From Persicaria tinctoria (taxonomy: Eukaryota > Streptophyta > Magnoliopsida > Caryophyllales > Polygonaceae), in assembly GCA_037127255.1 (NCBI GenBank), contig JBANSL010000009.1, forward strand, positions 1,980,001 to 2,044,000: a DNA stretch of 64,000 nucleotides, given 5' to 3'. Below the pieces are notes generated by a model. That model was not told where the DNA came from, did not search any database, and was given only the letters and a program-made list of their open reading frames with translations. Position numbers and translations under genes: made by a program. Within the stretch, counting starts at the first letter, position 1, and every line of letters starts with the position of its first letter. Below, one piece after another: positions 1 to 10,347 of the stretch.

Positions 1-524
1 AGAGGCGATTGTGTTCGCTGTGTTGAAAACAGGAGAGGGAGAGAGGCGATTGTGTTCGCTGCGTTGAAAAGCAGAGCCCTAACCCTCCTTATATAGGCTC
101 CGAAATCATCCTTAGCCCGCAAGCAAAGGAGAGATTCGAGTCTATCAACAGAAGATATGTGCTCATCCAAAACCGGTTGTAAAAGATATCGGAAAAAGAT
201 AATTTTCCAATGAAAAAATAGATATTCGCGGATAAGCACGAACAAGCTAATCCGTAATATCTTCGGCCTCAATAATAATTTTTCCCGCAAAAAATTAACT
301 CCAACTCCTATCTTGGAGCACGAGCACGAGCCGGCCGGGACGGACGGACGGCGGCGGCGGGCGCGCGTGTGGGTGCCCCATCTCCTCCTCAACCTCTCAA
401 TATAGGTAGTGGAATAGACTCCTTAAAAACCCTTTAGGGTACCCTTGAACTTTCCATGTGGGATGTGGGAAGTCCAAAGGGCACTTTCCTTAAAACCCAC
501 CTTCTATATGCATTACTTCCAACA
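1..524 (-). mobile_element. 3' LTR of copia element 1 (cut by window start)
   Basis: Read on the minus strand this begins TGTTGGAAG directly after a purine-rich tract, as a 3' LTR does, and runs off the window at base 1. No second copy is visible at the other end of the element. It contains a TATA-like promoter site and an imperfect direct duplication of about 41 bases (1-41 and 42-80). The middle (about 300-375) is rich in GC and CGG-type triplets. The LTR end and the flanking target duplication lie outside the window. Confidence 0.8.
89..97 (-). promoter_or_regulatory. TATA box in LTR of copia element 1
   Basis: The minus strand reads CCTATATAAGG here, a canonical TATA box inside the LTR, the expected place for the retrotransposon promoter. 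In this 3' copy it would drive transcription leftward out of the element. Functional use is inferred. Confidence 0.55.
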
Positions 525-1108
525 ATCCCCCACAAATGCAGATAGAAGGGTTTAAAAACTGAGGTTTTGAAAACAAGTTCCGAGCGTGTCGAGGTTAGTG
601 CTTAAATGCTGATGTCTTGCGACTTGAATCAGCACATAGTGAAACTAGCAATCCTTTAGTTAGAGCGAAGGGCCAGAGGCCTTGAATTCCTCCACCTTGG
701 GGTAAACCAGCAACACACACCTTCCACGGGGTCCTGTAACGTTCCGCTAAGTCTTATCACATAAGACATTCAAGTTTTGGCACACCTTGGGTGCTCATGA
801 GTGTTCTAGTGAGGACTGCCCTAAGTCTCACCTTGGAGGGTTGCCAATCCCTCACACTCACGTAGGTAACTTCAACATATCTGTCTCAATACAGAATACC
901 CCCACAATGGGTTATGAAGTTATTAAGAGCTCTAAGGCTCAACCTCTCATTTGTTGTTCGGTGATCTATCAAGTCCGTCTCAAAGGACCACCCAATGCCT
1001 GGGCTATAGAATCATTAAGAGTGTTAGCTCAACCTCACTATACACTTGCCATAGGAATGGGAGATGTGTATCTCATAGAAGTCTTTCCATGGCTTGCGTT
1101 CGACCAAA
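525..1108 (-). other. Polypurine tract and 3' noncoding region of copia element 1
   Basis: On the minus strand bases 536-525 read TTTGTGGGGGAT, a typical polypurine tract abutting the LTR start. The rest, down from the polyprotein stop at 1109, shows no conserved coding content. An open frame on the plus strand (787-1461) overlaps the polyprotein antisense and looks like chance. Confidence 0.65.
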
Positions 1109-4100
1109 TTAATGGTTTCCGCCACAGATTCCTCCTCTCACGGGCTTTAGCCCCATTCCCCTCGACGTGTCAAGGACTAGCCTTCTGCAAAGTCCTTTGG
1201 TCAATGGATCTGCAATGTTCCTCTCTGACCGCACATACTCTAAAGAGAGTACCCCATTTCTTATCAACTGCCTCACAACCTCATGTCGAATACGTATATG
1301 CCTCTTCTTGCCATTATACGCTCCGTTGTTTGCTACTCCAATGGCAGCCTGTGAGTCACAGTGTAGAGAAATCGCAGGAGCTGGATGCCCCCACATTGGT
1401 ATATCTGCCAGTAGGCTTCTCAGCCACTCAGCCTCTTGCCCTGCTAGGTCTAGAGCTATAAACTCTGACTCCATCGTCGATCGGGCTATGCAACTCTGCT
1501 TTGCAGATTTCCATGAGACAGCTGCACCACACAATGTAAAAACATATCCACTAGTGGAGCAAATTTCATCAGTCCCACTTACCCAGTTTGCATCACAATA
1601 TCCTTCTAGAACGCAGGGAAAACCCTCAAAATGTAATCCCCAATCAAGAGTGCCTCTAAGGTATCTCATTAACCTTCTAAGTGCAATCCAGTGTTCTTTG
1701 CTAGGATTATGTGTATATCTACTGAGTCTACTTACTGCATAAGCTATGTCAGGCCGAGTATAGTTCATCAAAAACATTAGACTCCCAATAACTTTAGCAT
1801 ATTCCTCTTGGGAAACACCTATACCTGAGTTCTTCACTAACTCTATGATAGCATCATATGGGGTCCTAACTGGCGTCACATCATAGTTGTTAAACTTTTT
1901 CAATACCTTCTCTACATAATGGGATTGAGACAAAGTAAAGCCATTTTTAGTTCTAGTCACTTTAACACCTAGAATCACATCAGCTTCACCTAAGTCTTTC
2001 ATTTCAAAGCGAGAGGAAAGAAACTTTTTGGTTTCATTTATCACATGCATGTTAGTGCCAAATAACAACATATCATCCACATATAGGCACACAATAACAC
2101 AACCAGAATTGTACATCTTGGTATAAACACATGCATCAGATCCACTAACGACAAATCCAAAACTCAACACAGTGTTATGGAATTTCTCATACCATTGTTT
2201 GGGTGCTTGCTTTAGGCCATAGAGAGATTTCTTTAACCTACAAACCTTATTCTCCTTACCTGGAACCACAAAACCCGGAGGTTGTTCCATGTATATTTCC
2301 TCATCTAGATCACCATTCAGAAAAGCAGTCTTTACATCCATTTGATGTACTAAGAGCTTGTAATTAGATGCTAATGCAAATAATGTTCTAATGGTAGCAA
2401 TCTTAGTTACAGGAGAATAGGTGTCAAAATAATCTACTCCATGTTTCTGTGTGAATCCTTTGATTACTAGTCTTGCCTTAAATCTTTCAATAGAACCATC
2501 TGTTCTAAGTTTCCTCTTAAAGATCCATTTACAACCAATGGCCTTATAACCTCTAGGCAAATCAACTAGTTCCCAAGTGTGATTACTTGTGATAGATTCA
2601 ATTTCACTGTTTACAGCATCTTTCCAAAAACTAGCATCAACAGAACTCATAGCTTCTTTATATGTTCTAGGTTCATCCTCTATCATGTGAACATAAACTA
2701 GAGCTTCATTGATTTCATCTAAATCACGGAGTTCAGTTAAGAAAGCAGTCACAAAATCAGGACCATAGCTAGTTTCAGTTCTACGTCTTTTACTTCTTCT
2801 AATTTCACTAGGTTCATCAATATTGATAGAAGCAGGTAAAGACAAAGACGCAGGTTCAGAAACAGCAGGAATACTATCATGATCTTTCTTCAAAGGAAAA
2901 ATATGCTCAAAAAATTCAGCATCACGATATTCACACATAGATCTGTCATGCAAGCACATAAACCTATAGGCAGCACTGTTCTCAGCATAACCAACAAACA
3001 TGGCATCAACAGTCTTAGATCCAAGGTTATCTCTCTTAAATGCAGGAATCCCAACTTTAGCTAAACACCCCCACACTTTCATCAACCCTAGGTTAGGAGG
3101 ATGTCCTTTCCATAGTTCATAAGGGGTTTTGTCTAACTTCTTATGGGGTACCTTGTTAAGAATGTAGTTTGCAGAAAGAACAGCTTCACCCCACAAAGAG
3201 TCGGGTGACCCAGAACTCACAAGCATAGAAAGCATCATGTTTTTTAAAGTTCTGTTCTTTCTTTCTGCTACTCCATTCGATTGAGGGCTATAGGGTGCTG
3301 TCCGTTCATGAATTATGCCATTATTCTCACATAATTCTTTCAAAAACGTTGTCCCATATTCCCCACCTCTATCGGATCTAAGTCTTTTAACTTTTCTATC
3401 AAGTTGGTTTTCTACCTCAGCTTTGTATATTAAGAACATTTTCTCTGCCTCATCCTTAGATCTCAGCAAATACAACTTGGTGTATCTAGAATAATCATCT
3501 ACAAATGTGATGTAATACCTTTTACCACCTCTGCTCTCAGAGTTCCTAAAATCAGCTAGATCGGTGTGAACTAATTCTAGCAATTCTGTGGACCTCTTTG
3601 TTACAGGTTTAAAAGGCTTCTTGGTGAACTTAGCTTCCACACAAATTTCACATTTTTTATGATCATTATTACCCAAGTTTGAGATTAGGCCCATTTTATG
3701 CAATTTGTTCACAGATTCAACATTCACATGACCTAATCTAGCATGCCAAAGATCAACATCAACAACGATATAAGCGGAAGTAGAAGCTATATTAGCAGAA
3801 TCAACAACAGTTTGCAAAACAAACAATACACCAAACTTATAAGCCTTCCCTAAAAACTTTCCATTCTTGGACAAGACTATAGAGTCACCTTCCATGACTC
3901 CCTTTAGCCCGGCTCGAGATAAGAGCCCTCCAGAGATCAGGTTCCGTCGCAGGGAAGGCCCATAAAAGACATTCTGCAGGCTCAGGATGTTACCTGAGGT
4001 GAGCTTCAGCGAGACCTTCCCTTTGCCCAGCACCTCTGACTGGCTTAAGTTCCCCATGTAGACTTGCTCAGCTCCGCTTGCAGGTTCGAACTCATCAAAC

Positions 4101-5164
4101 AACTCTCTGTTGGCGCAGAAGTGCTTTGTGGCCCCAGTGTCCACAATCCATTCGGTCATGCTCCCAATGATGTTAGCTTCAGTGACCACTGCAGCGATGA
4201 TTTCAGGAGCAACACCTTCAGCGACGTTTGCAATGCCTTTGTCCTGTTGTCCGTTGTTCTTTTGGGCAGCATACTGAGCATCCTTCCTCTCACGGCACTG
4301 GAACGCCCTGTGGCCTTGTCGACCACACACATAGCAGCCTGTGTTGTTCTGCTTCTCTCCATTGTTGTTTTTCTTGAACTTCGCAGGCTTGTTGTTTTGT
4401 CCTCCAGGGCCCTTCTTGTTCTTCTTGTTGAAAGGCGGCTTATTGCCTTTCTTATTGACCTGCGGAGTTTCAACAATGTTAGCTTTTACCGTGTCAGCAG
4501 CAGTGTTGGAGGTCTCCTTCTCCTTCAGCCGGTTTGCTTCCTCAATCTTCAGATGGCTGACAAGTTCCTCCAAGGTAAGATCTTTCTTTTTGTGTTTGAG
4601 GTGATTGCGGCAGCGTGCCCATGATTCAGGCAATTTCTCAATCAGGACGTTCGCCTGAAGAACTTCGCACATCTTCATCCCTTCAGCCAGTATATCCGCT
4701 ACCAAATTCTCGTACTCATGCACCTGCTCCATGATAGGCTTCTCGTCCACCATCTTGAACTGGATCCACTGTCCAGTCACGTACTTGCGCTTCCCAGCAT
4801 CGTCGGTGCCGTACTTCTTGTCTAGGGTTTCCCAGATAGTCTTAGCAGACTTCTGGATCAGCAGCAGGTCGAACAGAGCGTTCGTCATGTGGTTCAGCAG
4901 ATAGCCTCTTGCGGTTTTGTTGTCGCGTTGGTACTTCACGAGCTCCGCAGTAGGCGCAGGCGGGTTGGGCAGCGCATCGCCATCAGCAACAGCAGCAGCC
5001 GCAGGGGCGGCAGGGGGGTCTTGCAGCAACACATAGTCAATCTCCAGTTGCTCAAAGAAGATCAGCATCTTCTGGGACCAGCGCTTGTAGTTCGAGCCAT
5101 CCAAAGGCTCCAGCTTTGAGAGATCGAGCAGCGGCTTCTTGTAGGAGATCTCGACGGCGGCCAT
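1109..5164 (-). CDS. Ty1/copia gag-pol polyprotein, intact (element 1)
   Basis: A single uninterrupted polyprotein of 1351 residues, starting at the ATG at 5164 (MAAVEIS...). The frame is open further upstream, but that extension does not look like Gag. Domain order is copia type. A UBN2-like Gag region is followed by a CCHC knuckle (CYVCGRQGHRAFQC, about residue 277). The aspartic protease motif is VDTGATKHF (about 341). Then come the GAG-pre-integrase (LWHARLGHV) and the integrase core (HTDLADF, RSDRGGEY, NGVAERKNR). Reverse transcriptase shows MDVKTAFLNGDL and YVDDML, and RNase H shows YCDANW and STMESEFIAL, ending near IADPLTKGL. Integrase before RT is diagnostic of copia. No stop or frameshift is seen, so the protein could be functional, although the element lacks a visible 5' LTR. 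The copia lineage was not assigned. Confidence 0.95.
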   Translation of the reverse strand: MAAVEISYKKPLLDLSKLEPLDGSNYKRWSQKMLIFFEQLEIDYVLLQDPPAAPAAAAVADGDALPNPPAPTAELVKYQRDNKTARGYLLNHMTNALFDLLLIQKSAKTIWETLDKKYGTDDAGKRKYVTGQWIQFKMVDEKPIMEQVHEYENLVADILAEGMKMCEVLQANVLIEKLPESWARCRNHLKHKKKDLTLEELVSHLKIEEANRLKEKETSNTAADTVKANIVETPQVNKKGNKPPFNKKNKKGPGGQNNKPAKFKKNNNGEKQNNTGCYVCGRQGHRAFQCRERKDAQYAAQKNNGQQDKGIANVAEGVAPEIIAAVVTEANIIGSMTEWIVDTGATKHFCANRELFDEFEPASGAEQVYMGNLSQSEVLGKGKVSLKLTSGNILSLQNVFYGPSLRRNLISGGLLSRAGLKGVMEGDSIVLSKNGKFLGKAYKFGVLFVLQTVVDSANIASTSAYIVVDVDLWHARLGHVNVESVNKLHKMGLISNLGNNDHKKCEICVEAKFTKKPFKPVTKRSTELLELVHTDLADFRNSESRGGKRYYITFVDDYSRYTKLYLLRSKDEAEKMFLIYKAEVENQLDRKVKRLRSDRGGEYGTTFLKELCENNGIIHERTAPYSPQSNGVAERKNRTLKNMMLSMLVSSGSPDSLWGEAVLSANYILNKVPHKKLDKTPYELWKGHPPNLGLMKVWGCLAKVGIPAFKRDNLGSKTVDAMFVGYAENSAAYRFMCLHDRSMCEYRDAEFFEHIFPLKKDHDSIPAVSEPASLSLPASINIDEPSEIRRSKRRRTETSYGPDFVTAFLTELRDLDEINEALVYVHMIEDEPRTYKEAMSSVDASFWKDAVNSEIESITSNHTWELVDLPRGYKAIGCKWIFKRKLRTDGSIERFKARLVIKGFTQKHGVDYFDTYSPVTKIATIRTLFALASNYKLLVHQMDVKTAFLNGDLDEEIYMEQPPGFVVPGKENKVCRLKKSLYGLKQAPKQWYEKFHNTVLSFGFVVSGSDACVYTKMYNSGCVIVCLYVDDMLLFGTNMHVINETKKFLSSRFEMKDLGEADVILGVKVTRTKNGFTLSQSHYVEKVLKKFNNYDVTPVRTPYDAIIELVKNSGIGVSQEEYAKVIGSLMFLMNYTRPDIAYAVSRLSRYTHNPSKEHWIALRRLMRYLRGTLDWGLHFEGFPCVLEGYCDANWVSGTDEICSTSGYVFTLCGAAVSWKSAKQSCIARSTMESEFIALDLAGQEAEWLRSLLADIPMWGHPAPAISLHCDSQAAIGVANNGAYNGKKRHIRIRHEVVRQLIRNGVLSLEYVRSERNIADPLTKGLCRRLVLDTSRGMGLKPVRGGICGGNH

Positions 5165-5471
5165 GATCCTACTTAGAAATACGTTTCTCACTGTAGGATG
5201 ATGACCCTGCTGGAACCTGTTAAGACTGCAAGTAGCAAACGCGTTAGGAGTGTAGGCCGAACTCGGTTTCTGTGAAGGGGCTGGGCTGCGGTGAAGCGTG
5301 GTATGGGAGCCACTGAATGAGAAACGTATTTGCCCCCGACAGTGGTGCAGATCGTAAGCGAGGCAACGTCCCCCAAGGATTTCACCGTCTTCTCTCATAG
5401 GTGCACTCGAGGGAGAGAAGTTAGAACTGGAACAGGCGCTCAGAACGGGAAAAGGGTGGTCTCGCTAGGGA
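5165..5471 (-). other. Leader of copia element 1 and junction with element 2
   Basis: Between the Gag start and copia element 2 there are about 300 bases on the minus-strand 5' side. They do not resemble the LTR at 1-524, and no TGGTATCAGAGC-type primer site was found. Element 1 therefore either lost its 5' LTR here or has an unusual leader. The frame stays open through most of it, but composition and content give no recognised protein. Confidence 0.5.
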
Positions 5472-5474
5472 GGG

Positions 5475-5738
5475 CAGCGCCACCCCGCCTTTACGGTATG
5501 CGATGTTTATTGTAAACGGGCCTATCGTCTGTCTATTTTGGGCTTTCAGTCCATTGTCTGTTTAGGGTTCCATGAGTCTCTTCATATACTCATGGAACGC
5601 TGACCCCTGTAACCTAATCTGTTTTCGCTTCCTCTAATAAGAAATCTGGTTCTCTGCCCGTGGACGTAGGCAACACACCGTTGTTGAACCACGTAAATCT
5701 CTGTGCTGTTCTTCACTAATTTCATTCTCGTTATAACA
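5475..5738 (+). mobile_element. 5' LTR of copia element 2, truncated at its left end
   Basis: These 264 bases match 9911-10174 with no gap and about six mismatches by eye (roughly 2 percent). The right-hand copy has a further 56 bases at its start (9855-9910) that are absent here; similarity ends abruptly at about 5,472. The 3' edge ends in ATAACA just before the primer-binding site. Confidence 0.85.
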
Positions 5739-5741
5739 AAC

Positions 5742-5753
5742 TGGTATCAAAGC
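5742..5753 (+). other. Primer-binding site (tRNA-Met type), copia element 2
   Basis: TGGTATCAAAGC lies three bases after the LTR end and matches the usual initiator tRNA-Met complement (TGGTATCAGAGC) at 11 of 12 bases. It fixes the orientation of element 2 as plus. Confidence 0.8.
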
Positions 5754-5777
5754 TTTGGTTGTTGATTTCCGCCGAGA

Positions 5778-8700
5778 ATGATGTCTGGTTCTGTGTTGAA
5801 GATCGACAAGTTTACTAGAAGAAATTCTTTCAGTCTGTGGCAGATCAAGATGCAGGCTTTGCTGAAACAGCAAGGCTTATGGACATCGTTGGCCGCCGAA
5901 AAGAAGGGGGCAGATACAACCACCGCTGAGTACAGCCTTCTGGAGGAGAAGGCTCATTCGACGATCATGTTGTGTCTCGCAGACGATGTTATAACAGAAG
6001 TTGCTGATCAGGAAACCGCAAGCAAGCTGTGGCTAAAGTTGGAGTCTTTGTACATGACAAAGTCTCTGACGAACAAGTTGCTTCTGAAACAACGGTTGTT
6101 CGGGCTGCGTATGCAGGAAGGTACACAACTCAGAGATCATCTTGATCAACTTAACACTCTATTACTTGAATTGCGTAATATTGATGTTAAGGTGGAGGAC
6201 GAAGATGTTGTCCTAATTCTGCTGGTATCCCTACCCCCCACATACGAGAACTTCGTTCAGTCGTTCGTCGTTGGGAAGGATACCATCACTTTGGAAGAGG
6301 TTAGATCGTCGCTTCACAACAGAGAGTTGCGTCTGAAGGCAACCGCGTCGGTTACAGACAATCAAGCTTCCGGGCTTGTGGCAAACGGAGGCAAATCTGA
6401 TGGTAGAAAGGGCAATAAGAAGAAGCATCGGCAAAATCGCAAATCAGGCCCTAAACCAAACGATGTTTGTAACTACTGCAAGGAGAAAGGTCATTGGAAG
6501 AATGACTGTCCGAAAAAGAAGAAGCAAGAGGAAGAGAAATCTGGGTCTGCAGCAGTAGCTGATCGTGGCAATACTTCTGAGGAGGGTATTGTTCTGTTAG
6601 CTGATGATCACACACACAGGGCTGATGTGTGGTATCTTGACTCTGGGGCGTCCTATCATATATGTCCTAAAGGGGAGTTGTTTGCAACATATAGCCGTGC
6701 TGATGGGGGCAATGTATCCATGGGGAATGATGCTATGTGCAAGGTTGTTGGGACTGGCTCAGTTAGGTTTCGGACAGATGATGGGAAATTTCGCACATTG
6801 GAGGATGTCAAGCACGTGCCATCCATGACGAAGAATCTGATATCCCTAACAGTGTTAGACGACAAGGGGCTCAGGTACACAGGTTATGGGGGAAAGTTGC
6901 GTGTGTTCAGAGGCTCTGATGTGGTTCTGCAGGGAGTCAAGCGGGGAAAGGGAACTTTGTACACCCTACAAGGTTCCTCAGTTACAGGTGCTGCAGCGGT
7001 TGTTTCTGCTGGGGTTCAGGAAGCTGATCTGACCAGGCTTTGGCATATGAGGTTGGCTCATATGAGTGAAAGGGGGATGCAAATTCTCTCGAAAGCATAT
7101 CTTCTGGGAGGCCATAAGGCCTAGAGCCTTGAGTTTTGTGAACATTGTGTGTTTGGGAAATTACATCGCAACAAATTTCCTAAAGCGGTTCATCAGACAA
7201 AGGGCACGCTGGATTACATCCATTCAGACTGTTGTGGTCCTTCACGTGTTCAGTCCTTGGGCGGTCACATGTATTTTTTGTCTCTGATTGATGATTACTC
7301 TAGGATGACTTGGGTATTCATGATGAGGCATAAAAGTGAGGCATTCAGTAAGTTCAGGGAGTGGAAGACTCTAGTAGAGAATCAGACTGGAAAGAAGGTC
7401 AAGAGGCTGCAAACTGATAATGGTCTGGAATTCTGTTCATCTGAGTTTGATGGGTTCTGCCGAGATGAGGGCATAGCTCGGCATCATACAGTCAGATACA
7501 CACCACAGCAGAATGGTGTAGCAGAACGAATGAATCAGACTCTTCTGGCGAAAGCAAGGTGCATGCTTTCCAATTCAGGCCTTGAAAGGCGATTCTGGGC
7601 AGAAGCAGTTTCAACGGCTTGCTATCTCGTGAATCGGAGCCCACACACAGGTATCGACTGCAAGACACCTTATGAGGTGTGGACTAGAAAGGCTGCTGAT
7701 TACTCTAATCTGAGGGTTTTTGGGTGCATTGCTTATTATCATGTTGATGAGGGTAAGCTAAAGCCAAGAGCTAAGAATGGAGTCTTCATGGGCTATGGTA
7801 CTGGTGTGAAAGGGTACAGGATCTGGTCTGACAGCAAGATTATACTTAGCAGAAGTGTAGTCTTTGATGAGAGTTCTTTGCTGAATTCTAGGAAGAAGAC
7901 CAGTGATGCAGTTGAGAAAGAGGCTGTTGCTGAAAAGGTGGAGTTGGACTTCACTCCATCTGAGAGTCAGGTACATGATATGGTCACCAACCAATCAGGT
8001 ACTATTGAGTCAGACACTGCTAAGACAGAGGCTATACCACTAGACATAGGAGCAGGTGGAGCGACACATCGCAGTATTGCTCTAGATCGGCCAAGAAGGG
8101 TTGACATTAGACCTCCTGCGAGATATAGGTCTGATGGGTTGGTGGGATATGCCTTGCAAGTGGCCGATGAGGTGGAGGATGATGCTCCGTCCACCTACAA
8201 GGCTGATATTTCTGGAGATGAGTCAGCACAGTGGCTTGCAGCAATGGGAGAAGAGATGGAGTCTCTTCAGAAGAATCAGACTTGGGAGCTTGTCAAATTG
8301 CCTGCTGATAGGAAGGTGATTACTTGCAAATGGGTCTTCAGGAAGAAGGAAGGACTATCAGCTGCTGAGGGTATTAAGTACAAAGCACGAGTAGTTGCAA
8401 GAGGATTCAATCAGCGAGAGGGAGTAGACTACAATGAGATTTTCTCACCAGTGGTCAGACATACTTCTATCAGGGTGCTACTAGCAATGGTTGCACATCA
8501 GGATTTGGAGCTTGAGCAACTAGATGTGAAGATAGCTTTCCTACATGGAGAGTTGGAGGAGGAAATATACATGTGTCAGCCGGATGGTTTTCAGGTTCCT
8601 GGAAAAGAGAACCATGTTTGCAGACTGAAGAAGTCTTTGTATGGGCTGAAACAGTCACCAAGGCAGTGGTACAAGCGATTTGATAGCTATATGGTGCAGT

Positions 8701-9737
8701 TGGGATACAACAAGAGTTCATGTGATTGCTGTGTTTACCACAACAGTCTGGATGATGGTTCGCGTATTTACTTAGTATTGTACGTGGATGATATGTTGAT
8801 TGCTGCTCAGAACAAGTCAGATATCCAAAAGTTGAAGGATTGTCTCAGTGCAGAGTTTGATATGAAAGATCTGGGTGCTGCTCGAAAGATTTTGGGAGTA
8901 GAGATCTATAGAGACAGGAAGCAGAGAAAACTCTTCTTATCTCAAGAAGGGTACATCAAGAAGATATTGAGCAGGTTTGGAATGTCTTCAGCTAAGTCTA
9001 TAGATACTCCAATGACGTCTAACAGCAAGCTGGGAATGTACACACTTCAGACTGAGGAGGAGAAGGAGTACATGTCTAAGGTCCCTTATGCTAGCGCAGT
9101 GGGGAGTCTGATGTATGCTATGGTCTGCACTCGACCAGATCTAGCATTTGCTGTTAGTGTGGTAAGCCGCTTTATGGTTCAGCCTGAGAAGGAACACTGG
9201 CAAGCTGTGAAGAGGATCTTCAGGTATCACAGAGGCACTACTGATGTTGGTTTGTGCTATGGGAATGATACAGAGTGCTTGGTTGCTGGGTTTTCAGATT
9301 CTGATTATGCCGGCGATGTGGACAGTAGGAGATCGATGACTGGCTATGTTTTCACTCTTGGAAGTTCTGTGGTGAGTTGGAAAGCAACTCTACAACCTAC
9401 AGTCACTTTGTCTACCACAAAGGCAGAGTACATGGCGTTGACAGAAGCTGCTAAGGAGGGAATCTGGCTGAAAGGCTTGGTCAATGATCTAGGCCTACAT
9501 CAGGATCAGGCTTTAGTGTATTGCGACAGTTTGAGTGCAATATGCCTAACCAAGGACCAAGTTCATCATGAGAAGACAAAGCACATTGATGTCAGGTACC
9601 ATTTTCTAAGGAATGAGAAGAGAATCAGGGTGAAGAAGGTGGGAACTGCTGATAATCCCGCTGATATGTTCACTAATCCAGTTCCAGAGAGCAAGTTCCA
9701 ACATTGTTTGGACTTGCTTAATATCACCAGCTGTTGA
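5778..9737 (+). pseudogene. Ty1/copia gag-pol polyprotein with one in-frame amber codon (element 2)
   Basis: One reading frame runs from ATG 5778 to the stop at 9735-9737. It is broken only by TAG at 7122-7124, in the GAG-pre-integrase region just before the residues [12 protein letters not shown]. Upstream part (448 residues): Gag (UBN2 type), CCHC knuckle CNYCKEKGHWKNDC, protease LDSGASYHIC, pre-integrase LWHMRLAHMSERGMQ. Downstream part: integrase ([23 protein letters not shown]), reverse transcriptase ([18 protein letters not shown]) and RNase H ([19 protein letters not shown]). The two halves are in the same frame, so this is a point nonsense codon rather than a frameshift. The sequence resembles Tnt1/Tork-type copia elements. 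A few motif positions look drifted (IAF for the usual TAF; MFTNPV near the C-terminus). Readthrough is possible but not shown. Confidence 0.92.
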
Positions 9738-9854
9738 GTTGCCCTAAGGGGCAGTCTGGGTCCTTCTTCAAGGACCAAATCTGAGGCAGAGAACGTCTGG
9801 ACACTTGTCATAGGTGCATCTGTTTATGAGAGGATTCAAGTCAAGGTGGAGATT
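9738..9854 (+). other. 3' noncoding region and polypurine tract, copia element 2
   Basis: A short noncoding stretch after the polyprotein stop ends in AAGGTGGAGATT (9843-9854), a purine-rich tract immediately before the LTR start TGTTAATG. This is the usual plus-strand primer layout for copia elements. Confidence 0.7.
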
Positions 9855-10174
9855 TGTTAATGTGCCTTGAACGACTGTTGACCGGCGACGCATCGGCAGG
9901 GTCCGGGGGGCAGCGCCACCCCGCCTTTACGGTATGCGATGTTTATTGTAAACGGGCCTATCGTCTGTCTATTTTGGGCTTTCAGTCCATTGTCTGTTTA
10001 GGGTTCCATGAGTCTCTTCATATACTCATGGAACGACGACCCCTGTAACCTAATCTGTTTTCGCTTCCTCTAATAAGAAATCTGGTTCTCTGCCCGTGGA
10101 CGTAGGCAACACACCGTTACTGAACCACGTAAATCTCTTTGTTGTTCTTCACTAATTTCATTCTCGTTATAACA
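9855..10174 (+). mobile_element. 3' LTR of copia element 2 (complete, 320 bp)
   Basis: Starts TGTTAATG after the polypurine tract and ends ATAACA at 10174, the same end as the left copy. The five bases after it are GAAGG; the partner target duplication cannot be checked because the left LTR is truncated. The sequence that follows is intron 5 of the MFS gene on the opposite strand, so this edge marks the insertion point in the host gene. Confidence 0.88.
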
Positions 10175-10347
10175 GAAGGAAACAAGGGATATGCCTTTAA
10201 GTGTTGAACTGGATCAAGCACAATAATGCAAGCTTATTAGAAGAAATGATCAAGTTCCCTTTTCAATGTTTTCAGAAAATTGCCATTAGGATGCTAGCTT
10301 GCTGCTGATTCTCGACACCCACAACTCATATATAGGAGAATGTTTAC
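10175..10347 (-). other. Part of intron 5 of the MFS gene, next to the copia insertion
   Basis: After the exon 5 donor (CAACAG then GTAAAC on the minus strand) 173 bases of noncoding sequence run to the 3' LTR edge of copia element 2. No further exon is seen here, so the retrotransposons appear to sit in the intron rather than in coding sequence. Confidence 0.6.

Noticed and set aside
787..1742. Plus-strand open frames of 224 and 191 residues
   Set aside because: Antisense to the copia RNase H region and 3' flank; no domain, and frame preservation follows from the conserved minus-strand coding sequence.
4064..5119. Plus-strand frames antisense to copia Gag
   Set aside because: Shadows of the intact minus-strand polyprotein.
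5742..5753. tRNA gene fragment
   Set aside because: The tRNA-Met-like 12 bases here, at 22722 and at 39358, are retrotransposon primer-binding sites; no tRNA cloverleaf surrounds them.
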